Assembly: GCA_030710605.1 (NCBI GenBank)
Contig: CP092864.1
Span: forward strand, 138,075,255 to 138,139,254
Direction: 5' to 3'
Length of the DNA stretch: 64,000 nt
Source: Cordylochernes scorpioides
Taxonomy: Eukaryota; Arthropoda; Arachnida; Pseudoscorpiones; Chernetidae
This document shows positions 55,710 to 64,000 of the stretch, in pieces. The position numbers and the translations under genes are program-made. Position 1 is the first letter of the stretch. Every line of letters starts with the position of its first letter. The notes beneath the pieces are model-generated. The model was not told the origin of the DNA. It did no database searches and saw only the letters and a list, made by a program, of their open reading frames with translations.

Positions 55710-56768
55710 ATTGGTAGAGATGCTAGTTCCGACCCAGTTGTCCTGAATCCCAACATCGACATCCCCAAGTATGATGGAACGGAAGACCCTCGCCCATGGA
55801 TTGAATCTCTTGAAGAAATTGGCTTCTTGTACCATTGGGCAGACTACATTATCTCTCGTTATGCCGCCATGAACATGACGGGAAGCGCTAAAACCTGGTT
55901 GAATTTACACAAAGCTAGTTTCACGAGCTGGGAAAATATTAAAATCCGCCTCATTCAGGATTTTTCTTTGGACGCGAATAAAGAAGAACTTAGAATGAAG
56001 CTCAACAGAATGCAACACTGGAATGAACCAGCAATCAGGTTCGCGGAAGACATTCTAGTGTTGTGCAACAAGGTTGACCCCGCAATGGAAGAAGAAACAA
56101 AAATTGAACATGTTATTGGAGGACTGAAAAAAGAGTACTCATTCGCGCTCTACCTGAACCCTCCTAAAACGACCGATGACCTTCTTGTCGTGTGCAAGAA
56201 AATGGATTCTTTTGAAAAGAAGTATCGGGAACGTGTGGAGAAATCCAGAAACCTATATAACGGTCCACGCTATTCTAGACCCCAACAACAATCGAGGTAC
56301 GTGCCGCCGACTGCCGCACGAAACTACCAGACCACTTCCAGGCCCCAAGCCCCTGTTTCCAATAATTACAAGAACGACTCCCATCCTACCCCCAGACAGT
56401 ATCGAAACAACTTTCCCCAGCCCTCTACCCCTAGACGTCCTTATAATCCTAACTTTGTGCCGAAACCAAACCTTCAGAGAAACACTTACAATAAAAGCCA
56501 AGAATTGAGCAAAAATAGGACGGAAGATGGAAGACCAATCTGCTTTAAATGTAACAAGCCAGGGCACGTGGCCCGTTATTGTAGGGTCAAGTTTATAAGA
56601 ATCCTAGAAGAGGATCCAGCAGATACCCAAGAGAAGGTCGAAGAAAAATGCCAAATGAATGAAATATCAGAGAAATCAGGACCTCGGCTTTATGCTGATG
56701 TATGTCATAGCACACAGACAAATATTCCTACCCGGAATAGATATTCCGTGTTGGAAGATTTAAACTAA
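55620..56768 (+). CDS. Gypsy gag polyprotein
   Basis: 382 residues. It starts in the LTR (METRSG-like N-terminus) and reads through the primer-binding region. The capsid-like part holds WADYIISRYAAMNMTGSAKT, LNLHKASFTSWENIKIRLI and FAEDILVLCNKVDP, the pattern of Ty3/gypsy gag. An Arg/Pro/Asn-rich stretch follows, then one zinc knuckle CFKCNKPGHVARYC near residue 306. It would assemble the particle and package RNA. The last sense codons TTA AAC lie in the slippery heptamer, immediately followed by TAA. Confidence 0.93.
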   Translation: MVETRSGKMQDPAQERIQAEESAKPQPGVTIGRDASSDPVVLNPNIDIPKYDGTEDPRPWIESLEEIGFLYHWADYIISRYAAMNMTGSAKTWLNLHKASFTSWENIKIRLIQDFSLDANKEELRMKLNRMQHWNEPAIRFAEDILVLCNKVDPAMEEETKIEHVIGGLKKEYSFALYLNPPKTTDDLLVVCKKMDSFEKKYRERVEKSRNLYNGPRYSRPQQQSRYVPPTAARNYQTTSRPQAPVSNNYKNDSHPTPRQYRNNFPQPSTPRRPYNPNFVPKPNLQRNTYNKSQELSKNRTEDGRPICFKCNKPGHVARYCRVKFIRILEEDPADTQEKVEEKCQMNEISEKSGPRLYADVCHSTQTNIPTRNRYSVLEDLN

Positions 56769-59700
56769 GCGTCGCGCCTGAATCTGTCAATCAAAGCAAG
56801 TCGACCATAAACGGAATCAAGAAGTTGGACCCTAAATACAAATTAAAAATTAATGTGGACAAGATAGGGACTTTTGAAGCTTTGGTTGATACAGGTGCTG
56901 ACCTCTCAGTGGTCGACCTCAGAACGGCCCTCGATACAGGCCATGGTATAAGTAAACTCGCAAAAATTTGTGCAGGACCCGATGGAAAAAAATTGGACAT
57001 GGTAGGAAGTATATTTTTAAATATAAAAATTGATGACGAAACATTATCACACAACTTTGTGATATTGAAAACGCATTTACGGACATTAATTCTTGGGAGA
57101 GATTTCCTTAAGAAAATGAACGCAAAAATAGATTGTAAGCAAGAAACTATAAAATATGATTTGACGAATAATCATGACGAAATCAATTTTGAAATGTTGA
57201 AAATAAAGAGTGCCAAGGATTCCATTGTACCGGAATGTTCCATGAAATTGATCAAGGCATTGGTAGAAACAGAGGATGGAGAATATATTATCGAGGAGAG
57301 CAGCAAAATGTTTCAAACAAATGGACTTCGTCTAGCAAGAAGCTTGATCAATGTTATAAATAGGGAAACACACATCTGGATAACTAATCCGTATCCTCGA
57401 CCGTTAAAAATAATGAAAAACCAAACATTGGCTTTTGGAAGTAGTCCAGCGAAAATAAATGTGAGTCGAGAAAGAGAGGTAGAAAAGAACGAAGAACCTA
57501 GATTCCAAATAAACGAAAATCTTTCACCAAAGGAACAGAAGGAGTTAAAACAAGTTTTAGAAAGGTATGGAGATCTTTTTTCATCGAGATTAGGGAGAAC
57601 CAATTTGGCAAAACATCGGATAGACACAGAAGACGCGAAGCCAATTAAACACAAGCCTTACCGGGTAAGTGCTAAAGAACGAGATATTATAAAAGAGCAA
57701 ATTGACGAGATGCTTACAGAAGGCATAATTAGGCCATCTTCTAGCCCCTGGTCTTTTCCAGTAATATTGGTCAAGAAGCGAGATGGTAAATACAGATTTT
57801 GTGTGGACTACAGAAAACTGAATAATGTGACAGTAAAAGATGTCTATCCGATCCCTAGAATAGACGAAGTTATGGATACTCTCCAAGGATCTACACACTT
57901 CTCAGCAATAGACCTCAGATCTGGATATTGGCAAGTTGAAGTCGAAGAAAGAGACAAAGAGAAAACAGCTTTCACTACAGCGCATGGATTATATGAATTC
58001 AACGTGATGCCTTTTGGACTTTGTAACGCGCCTGCTACCTTTGAGAGAAATATGGAGAATATGCTTGGAAATCTGAGATGGCAAATTTGTTTGTGTTATC
58101 TGGATGATGTTATCATATATAGCCCGGATTTTCCAACGCACCTCAAAAGACTTGAAGCTGTTTTTAGATGTTTTCGTGAATCTAATTTAAGGTTAAACGA
58201 CAAAAAATGCCGATTTGCTTTTGAAGAATTGGAGATTCTCGGCTATATAACGAGCAAACATGGTATAAAACCCGCGGAACATAACATCAAAGCTGTCAGA
58301 AATTTTCCTCGACCCAAAAAGGTCAAAGAAGTACAATCCTTTTTGGGAATGTGTTCATATTATAGAAAATTTATCAAAGACTTTTCAAAAATTGCTGACC
58401 CTTTGACCAACCTTATAAAAAAAAGTGTATCATTTACCTGGACAGAAAGACAAGAGGAAGCGTTTCAAACCCTAAAAACAGCACTATTAAGTCCACCAAT
58501 TTTAGGTCACTTCAATCCAAATGCACCTACTTATGTTCATACTGATGCGTCCAACATCGGCATAGGTGCAACACTTGTCCAAGACATCGGTGGTGAAGAG
58601 AAGGTGATCTCATATTTGAGTCGTACCCTAAGTAAAGCGGAGCAAAATTATTCAACCACTGAAAAAGAATGTCTGGCCGTTGTCTGGTCAATGTCAAAAT
58701 TACGACCCTACCTTTATGGAAGACACTTTAAAATAGTAACAGACCATCACGCCTTATGCTGGCTCAAAAACTTGAAGGATCCAACAGGTCGATTGGCAAG
58801 ATGGGCATTGAAAATTCAAGAATATGACTTCGATATAATACATAAATCGGGAAAGAAGCATCTGGACGCCGATGGCTTATCTAGGGGGCCCTTACCAGAA
58901 ACTGATTGGGATGAGGATTTTGAAAGGCTATTTTTAAATCAAATAACAGACGAAGAGGATAAATTTATCGAAAGTGTTAAGAAAAACCTTAATGGAAGCA
59001 GGCGATCAATTGCGCAAAACTTTAAAGAAGAAGATGGATGCCTCTTTAAGAAAAACCCGAACCCTGAAGGCAGGGCGTGGTTGCTTGTGGTTCCAGAGAA
59101 TAAAAAGAGAGAAATTATGAAAGAATATCACAATCATATGTCGAATGGCCATCTGGGCGTCGCCAGAACCATGTACCGAATAAAGAGTAAATACTTTTGG
59201 CCATCCATGCTAAAGGATGTCTCAGAATTCGTTAGGACGTGTCACCTTTGCCAAAGTAGGAAAGGCTCAAACCAATTACCTTCTGGACTACTACAGCCCA
59301 TCCCCCCAGCCAACTTTCCTTTCGAAAGAATTGGAATTGACTTTGTTGGTCCACTACCATCTACGAAAAACAGGAAAAAATGGATAATCGTGCTGTCGGA
59401 CTACTACACTAGATATGCAGAAACAAGAGCAGTCTCGGAAGCAACAGTGAAAGAAGTTTCTAAATTTCTAGTAGAGGATATTTTTCTTCGGCACGGAGCC
59501 CCACAATATCTTATTAGTGACAGAGGCTCTCAATTTACCAGTAATTTAATGAAAGAGGTGATGAAAACGTGCAAGATTAAACATTGCTTCACAACGAGCT
59601 ATCATCCCCAGACTAATGGATTGACAGAGCGGTTAAATAGAACATTGATCAATATGCTCAGTATGTATGTGAACACTGATCAGAAAAATTGGGACGAAAT

Positions 59701-60232
59701 ACTCCCATTCATCACTCACGCTTACAATACTACAATTCAGGAAACCACAGGATATTCTCCCTTTTTCCTGATGTTTGGAAGAGAACCCACGTCTCTTTTG
59801 GACGACAGGAATATCTCGGTGGACATTGACAAAGATGATTATGATGAATACATAAAACATCACTTAGACAAAATAAACAGAACAAGAAAATTAGTTATTA
59901 ACAACACAATAAAGACTCAAGAAAGAATGAAAAAGAACTATGACAAGAAACACATGGAAAGAAGCTACGAACCAGGAGAATTAGTAGCAGTTTGGACACC
60001 AATTAGGAAAATAGGAAAGTGTGAGAAACTACTGAGAAAATATTTTGGCCCATATAGAATATTAAAGAAGCTGTCCAACGTAAATTACTTAATTGAACCA
60101 AAAGATAATCCTGGCCAAGACCCATTGATTGTCCATGTCTCAAGAATCAAACCCTATTTTGAAAGAATTGATGAGGTCAATCACGAGGACGTGACGACCT
60201 CTGGAGAGGGGGAAGTGTTACATCATGATTAA
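56741..60232 (+). CDS. Gypsy pol polyprotein (PR-RT-RNaseH-IN)
   Basis: Open without interruption; expressed through the upstream frameshift. Numbering from 56825: protease LVDTGADLSVV near residue 20; reverse transcriptase from about 265, with FSAIDLRSGYWQ and YLDDVIIY near 424; RNase H YVHTDASNIGIG near 569 and TDHHALCWL; integrase zinc module HLGVARTMY..CHLCQ near 770-800. The integrase catalytic residues lie in IGIDFVGP (about 835), ISDRGSQF (about 896) and LTERLNR (about 932), and a GPY/F module (YFGPYRILKK, about 1072) follows. All catalytic residues are present and no env frame follows. This is a competent-looking element. Confidence 0.95.
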   Translation: MFRVGRFKLSVAPESVNQSKSTINGIKKLDPKYKLKINVDKIGTFEALVDTGADLSVVDLRTALDTGHGISKLAKICAGPDGKKLDMVGSIFLNIKIDDETLSHNFVILKTHLRTLILGRDFLKKMNAKIDCKQETIKYDLTNNHDEINFEMLKIKSAKDSIVPECSMKLIKALVETEDGEYIIEESSKMFQTNGLRLARSLINVINRETHIWITNPYPRPLKIMKNQTLAFGSSPAKINVSREREVEKNEEPRFQINENLSPKEQKELKQVLERYGDLFSSRLGRTNLAKHRIDTEDAKPIKHKPYRVSAKERDIIKEQIDEMLTEGIIRPSSSPWSFPVILVKKRDGKYRFCVDYRKLNNVTVKDVYPIPRIDEVMDTLQGSTHFSAIDLRSGYWQVEVEERDKEKTAFTTAHGLYEFNVMPFGLCNAPATFERNMENMLGNLRWQICLCYLDDVIIYSPDFPTHLKRLEAVFRCFRESNLRLNDKKCRFAFEELEILGYITSKHGIKPAEHNIKAVRNFPRPKKVKEVQSFLGMCSYYRKFIKDFSKIADPLTNLIKKSVSFTWTERQEEAFQTLKTALLSPPILGHFNPNAPTYVHTDASNIGIGATLVQDIGGEEKVISYLSRTLSKAEQNYSTTEKECLAVVWSMSKLRPYLYGRHFKIVTDHHALCWLKNLKDPTGRLARWALKIQEYDFDIIHKSGKKHLDADGLSRGPLPETDWDEDFERLFLNQITDEEDKFIESVKKNLNGSRRSIAQNFKEEDGCLFKKNPNPEGRAWLLVVPENKKREIMKEYHNHMSNGHLGVARTMYRIKSKYFWPSMLKDVSEFVRTCHLCQSRKGSNQLPSGLLQPIPPANFPFERIGIDFVGPLPSTKNRKKWIIVLSDYYTRYAETRAVSEATVKEVSKFLVEDIFLRHGAPQYLISDRGSQFTSNLMKEVMKTCKIKHCFTTSYHPQTNGLTERLNRTLINMLSMYVNTDQKNWDEILPFITHAYNTTIQETTGYSPFFLMFGREPTSLLDDRNISVDIDKDDYDEYIKHHLDKINRTRKLVINNTIKTQERMKKNYDKKHMERSYEPGELVAVWTPIRKIGKCEKLLRKYFGPYRILKKLSNVNYLIEPKDNPGQDPLIVHVSRIKPYFERIDEVNHEDVTTSGEGEVLHHD
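56759..56765 (+). promoter_or_regulatory. -1 ribosomal frameshift site T TTA AAC
   Basis: The heptamer TTTAAAC lies in the correct register (gag codons TTA AAC), directly before the gag stop TAA (56766-56768). Pol is in the -1 frame and has been open since 56741, so slippage here fuses gag to pol. A downstream stimulatory fold was not worked out. Confidence 0.85.
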
Positions 60233-60555
60233 TGGCGTATTTCTTATATTAGTTTTAATATATTTGAAATTTAAATTATATATTTATTTATTTTTATATA
60301 AAATATTCTATGATATTTATTTAAAACAGATTATTAATTTATCATCATTTGTATTTAGGTACACTGTGACTTCACTGCTCTCTTTGATGTGAGAAAATAA
60401 ATAAAGGATTCTGGTGGCTACTTAAAGAAGACTTATCTCGTTATTCCCTTTTATAAATTTGTAGGATGGTTGAAACACGCTCTGGTAAGATGCAAGACCC
60501 AGCACAGGAGAGAATCCAGGCTGAAGAGTCTGCCAAGCCGCAACCTGGTGTAACA
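60216..60555 (+). repeat. 3' LTR of the gypsy element
   Basis: 340 bp, preceded by the polypurine tract and followed by ATAT. Same sequence as the 5' LTR by eye, so insertion is recent. Confidence 0.93.
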
Positions 60556-60565
60556 ATATATTATA

Positions 60566-60728
60566 CTAGCCGAATGACCCGGACGTTGCAGGCGAGCATT
60601 CTACCACTGAACCACCGATGGTTACGAGAAATAGCCATATTTGGGTATTTATTCCATTCACAAAAGCAAACGGTGACAGAATTGATTAAGAAAGAATTGA
60701 ATATGACGCTGATAACTGTATATAAAGA
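60566..60728 (-). mobile_element. Short Helitron-like element with tRNA-Gly-like segment
   Basis: Minus strand: starts TCTTTATATACAGTTA (60728) and ends CATTCGGCTAG (60566), then T; the first 70 bp match the 5' end of 10498-10895 (ACAGTTA..AGCGTCAT, CTGTCACCGTTTGC). Just before the 3' end lies GGTGGTTCAGTGGTAGAATG and CTCGCCTGCAACG, the 5' half of a tRNA-Gly-type sequence. The T-arm is incomplete, so it is not a tRNA gene. Confidence 0.65.
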
Positions 60729-60994
60729 TGTATTTACGAAACAAGTGGCCTGATGATGAGATAAAGCTTGAAAACTTGCCATTTTTAACTTAATAAAGGA
60801 ACCTTTTGCATTTATGCTGATTGCTATATCCTACTTAAGATTTTCAAAATGCGAAATTGTCATTTTAAATTGTGTTTTTGTTGGAAAACTTTCAGTGTAA
60901 TTGGTTACTAGTTATCAAAGGAAAGTGAATACTTTCGGGATGGTGATTGCCTCATAGAAGGGCTCATCAAGGAGGGCATTAAAGGGAGGTTTAC

Positions 60995-61640
60995 CTGTAG
61001 AGCATCGGGCGGACCCCGTACAGGACTACAGTCCAAACAGAAAGTCCTGACGGACTCCAAGGCGATATCCCGGCCAGTATTGGGATCGTAACCTCTCAGC
61101 ACGGATACGTTGAGTGCTAGCTGTCCCGCGTGGAAGGATCCGACAGGGAGGAAGGCAGTTTGTCCCGGTCCCACTCGAACATAGTTTGCAACAACTACTT
61201 CATACTGTGTGACGGCCCGTAATGGAGGCAGCAAGACGCCAGGCAGTTTCTCTCTTAGCTGGGGACATACAACAGGGCCAGTAGGAGGACATAACGCTCT
61301 ACGTAGCTCTTCTAGAGTCCTGGCAACTGCAAATACACCCTGAGCTGTTGCTAGGGGCAAAGGACCTGTACGTAGTTGACAGGGAGGGCCGTTAGGACAT
61401 GCTTCATGTAGCCAGGGGTTGATCCAGGTGGCGTTTCCGAGACGTAAATGCCGCTCAAGCCCGGGAAGGTTTGGGGATCCAGGACGAAGAACCAAAGCTC
61501 CAAGAGCAGCCTCAGGATGTCGAAGCAGGGGCGACAGATCGTCTCCAAGGGCCGCGTGTAAGAGCACAGTCCCTCTTGGACTTCCCATCGCTTCCAAGTA
61601 CAGGTCCAGGTCTTTAGAGGTCAGGAACGATACAACCACT
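60995..61640 (-). CDS. Class C GPCR, exon 2 (first Venus-flytrap module, C-terminal part)
   Basis: Acceptor GTGTTCAG|A at 61640 completes the Arg codon split after exon 1; donor CTACAG|GTAAAC follows 60995; one base plus 215 codons, ending in phase 0. It begins VVVSFLTSKDLDLYLEAMGS and includes LVLRPGSPNLPGLERHLR, NATWINPWLHEAC and GVFAVARTLEELRRALCP. The last matches the lobe II helix (A.Y..A.AL....ALC) of metabotropic glutamate-type receptors. It ends LDCSPVRGPPDALQ, before the second module starts in exon 3. Confidence 0.9.
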
Positions 61641-62014
61641 CTGAACACACCACTATGGTCAAATCTCACAGAAAAGCAATCTCCATCAACACAAGAAGTG
61701 GGTGTACAAGTGGTTAAAACCCTCGATTCCCGAAAGTCATGAACCGTCCATAGAATCCCGCATTGTACACTTTTTTTTCTGTGAAGAACCTGTTAATATT
61801 TCTAATGTATATAACATAAGGTAGGTTTCTCTTTTTGAGTGGTACCTAGTAAAGTTATTTTGGAACAAGGAACAGGCCATCAACACAATATAAGAAAGTA
61901 CAACTCGGCTTTTTCTTATTACGTCTATTTGGTTAACATACGTTATAATATCTTATAAAGCCTAACTGTTAAATCTTGCTGAAAATTACCGTTTTATTAT
62001 TATTATTATTATCT

Positions 62015-63003
62015 CTAATACACTTGTTACAGGCCATGATAATCATGGTGGGTAGAAATAGGCAACTGTTTTTACTGTAAGTGCACCACATGTCCACACA
62101 TTATTATTATTATCCCTAATACACGTGGTACAGGCCATGATAATCATGGTGGGTAGAAATAGGCAACTGTTTTTACTGTAAGTGCACCACATGTCCACAC
62201 ATTATTATTATTATCCCTATTACACGTGGTAAAGGCCATGATAACCATGGTGGGTAGAAATAGGCAACTGTTTTTACTGTAAGTGCACCACATGTCCACA
62301 CATTATTATTATTATCCCTAGTACACGTGGTACAGGCCATGATAATCATGGTGGATAGAAATAGGCGACTGCTTTTACTGTAAGTGCACCACATGTCCAC
62401 ACATTATTATTATTATCCCTAGTACACGTGGTACAGGCCATGATAATCATGGTGGGTAGAAATAGGCAACTGTTTTTACTGTAAGTGCACCACATGTCCA
62501 CACATTATTATTATTATCCCTATTATACGTGGTACAGGCCATGATAATCATGGTGGGTAGAGATAGGCAACTGTTTTTACTGTAAGTGCACCACATGTCC
62601 ACACATTATTATTATTATCCCTAGTACACGTGGTACAGGCCATGATAATCATGGTGGGTAGAAATAGGCAACTGTTTTTACTGTAAGTGCACCACATGTC
62701 CACACATTATTATTATTATCCCTATTATACGTGGTACAGGCCATGATAATCATGGTGGGTAGAAATAGGCAACTGTTTTTACTGTAAGTGCACCACATGT
62801 CCACACATTATTATTATTATCCCTAGTACACGTGGTACAGGCCATGATAATCATGGTGGGTAGAAATAGGCAACTGTTTTTACTGTAAGTGCACCACATG
62901 TCCACACATTATTATTATTATCCCTAGTACACGTGGTACAGGCCATGATAATCATGGTGAGTAGAAATAGGCGACTGTTTTTACTGTAAGTGCACCACAT
63001 GTC
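62015..63003. repeat. Minisatellite, about 101 bp x 10
   Basis: Ten very similar units of CCATGATAATCATGGTGGGT, AGGCAACTGTTTTTACTGTA and (ATT)n. They lie in the intron between exons 1 and 2. Only a few substitutions separate units, so the array is young. 61641-62015 is plain intron. Confidence 0.95.
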
Positions 63004-63291
63004 TTAAAAATTACCGTTATTTTAGTAAGTTGAACTAAATAGTTCTGAAGACCGTTTGTTGGTTATAAGATAATTCGGAGAAAAACACAGCTGCCACATC
63101 AATCAATAATTTAACTCCAGACGTTTTAGTGACTCGCTGTCACTCATTCCGCTGAGGAGATCTGCATCTACTGATCTAAAGGTTGCTGATGGTTAGTGCC
63201 AAGTGTCGGAATAAATATCAATTAATCGTTGATTTTTATTTATTCCATAATTGGCCTAAAATACCCTTTCTTGATTAATCAAGAGAAGCTA

Positions 63292-63334
63292 AACACATAC
63301 GCGTTTCAGGCCGTTGGCACTCGTCATAGTTGTA
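63292..63334 (-). ncRNA. Hammerhead ribozyme relic, copy j
   Basis: Minus strand: ATGACGA, then GTGC with loop CAACG and GCCT, then GAAA and the palindrome ACGCGT. Stems I and II are mismatched, so it is a decayed member. The carrier (about 63180-63370) has the TGTCGGAATAAATATCAA arm of the family. Confidence 0.5.
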
Positions 63335-63387
63335 CGATTAACATATGTCTTTCTCTTGATTAATCAACCTGAGTAAAATTTGACTTT

Positions 63388-63605
63388 TCGAAACTATTAT
63401 AGACGGGTATGATTCTTTTGAAAATTAAACAATTTCTGCTGCCCTTACTGCAATGGAAAAATCAAAGGGAGGGCCTGACTCATCAGTGGTGAATTTAATC
63501 TTTCCATTGCAGTAAGTAGAGTAGAAATTATTTAATTTTCAAAAGAATCATATGCGTCTATTATAGTTTCGAATTTTCATAACAGATGGCGCGCTGACGT
63601 ATCAT
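63388..63605. mobile_element. MITE with long inverted ends (ACTATTATAGACG family)
   Basis: Arms ACTATTATAGACGGGTATGA.. and its reverse, interior GCCTGACTCATCAGTGGTGA, right flank AACAGATGGCGCGCTGACG. Noncoding. 63606-63837 is intron with nothing further. Confidence 0.75.
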
Positions 63606-63837
63606 AATACAATTTGACTTTTTTTACTAATTCTTTTGCCATAATTGGAAGAATGACGTTCAGCAACAACCTATTGTATCTATTGTTATAAATACTGGGT
63701 GGTCATTTCTCTTGCAATGGTGTCTATTATTGGTGTTTCTTCGATAGCTGAGAATTTTGGCTTAAAAGAAAAGCATTTGAAACTGTATAACATGTATAGG
63801 GTTGAAATTTGTGTGTGTGAGATTGAAGCTAACTAAC

Positions 63838-64000
63838 CTAGCTCCACGTCTTTGTTTGTCCTCCACTCTGGCGACCAAAGCAGACATGTCGTATGCTCCA
63901 GTAGGTATTGTCTCCATGAGAGCCAAATGTATACCAGCTTGATCAGCCACGGTACTGAAATGCTGGGCAAGGTCCTGACGTGCTGCCGATGTCAGTAGAG
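63838..64000 (-). CDS. Class C GPCR, exon 1 in window (first Venus-flytrap module), partial
   Basis: The frame is open from the window edge: TSAARQDLAQHFSTVADQAG, then LALMETIPTGAYDMSALVAR and VEDKQRRGAR. It ends GCTAG|GTTAGT in phase 2, which joins exactly to exon 2. The pattern (TSAARQDLAQHF, then a split before VVVSF) matches the lobe II opening of class C ligand-binding modules. The start codon, signal peptide and lobe I of this module lie outside the window. Confidence 0.85.

Larger units (their letters stand above)
55370..60555 (+). mobile_element. Intact Ty3/gypsy retrotransposon in a receptor intron
   Basis: LTRs of 340 bp (55370-55709, 60216-60555) look identical. They begin TGTTACATC and end GTGTAACA, and are flanked by the 4 bp target duplication ATAT (55366-55369, 60556-60559). 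A candidate primer-binding site starts TGGTAGAGATGC at 55712, and GAGAGGGGGAAG precedes the 3' LTR as polypurine tract. Both gag and pol frames are open. Its orientation is opposite to the host gene, which is usual for tolerated intronic insertions. Confidence 0.95.

Noticed and set aside
60571..60625. Functional tRNA-Gly gene
   Set aside because: Only the D-arm and anticodon arm match; the T-arm and acceptor are incomplete and the segment lies within a Helitron-like element.
60466..60753. A second gag gene after the gypsy element
   Set aside because: It is the 3' LTR copy of the first 30 gag codons running on into flanking DNA.
62015..63003. CRISPR-like array
   Set aside because: Units are contiguous 101 bp tandem copies with no variable spacers, in a eukaryotic intron.

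Overview
The window is animal nuclear DNA, most likely from an arthropod. It is AT-rich and intron-dominated, with spliced exons of one large class C G-protein-coupled receptor and a dense load of transposons typical of arthropod genomes (mariner, a Jockey-like LINE, two Ty3/gypsy-type LTR elements, Helitron-like elements, a Penelope-like fragment, many foldback MITEs). The species cannot be named from the sequence. Three 100-N runs (4530-4629, 25081-25180, 47746-47845) divide it into contigs.

Layout. 1-4529 is repeat-only DNA with no gene. 4630-22606 and 25181-54574 are the same locus twice, in opposite orientation. Both carry the same receptor exons, minisatellites, mariner, MITEs and solo LTR. 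The right copy also carries a 10.6 kb nested insertion (an LTR element of 31512-38111 inside a LINE of 31494-about 42145) and a Penelope-like insertion near 42800-43330. The left copy carries a 398 bp Helitron-like insertion (10498-10895). The match starts and stops exactly at N gaps, and the overhangs form a dovetail: the left contig continues to the apparent 3' end of the gene at 24091-24132, and the right contig continues to the 5' exons at 60995-64000. The simplest reading is two allelic contigs scaffolded head to head, not a true 18 kb palindrome. The receptor would then be one gene, read on the minus strand from 64000 to about 25181 and completed by the left contig on its plus strand.

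The receptor. Exon phases join cleanly: 63838-64000, 60995-61640, 53506-54750, 52277-53213, 43952-44192 (all minus). The product has two consecutive Venus-flytrap (periplasmic-binding-protein type I) modules, a short linker with no cysteine-rich domain, a class C seven-helix bundle, and a polar tail. An intact young Ty3/gypsy element (55370-60555) sits in the intron between exons 2 and 3. It has gag beginning inside its own LTR and a canonical T TTA AAC frameshift site between gag and pol.

The most striking signal not explained by protein genes is a family of about ten hammerhead-ribozyme motifs carried by interspersed repeats with long inverted ends (15407, 18362, 19430, 19784, 22920, 27913, 28269, 29334, 43493, 63292). 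Stem II shows a compensatory change, and stem III is a short self-complementary hexamer that differs between copies while staying palindromic, as expected for dimeric type I hammerheads of Penelope-like elements. A Penelope-like endonuclease fragment lies less than 1 kb from one copy. A second, looser hammerhead-like module recurs in MITEs of the first 4.5 kb.
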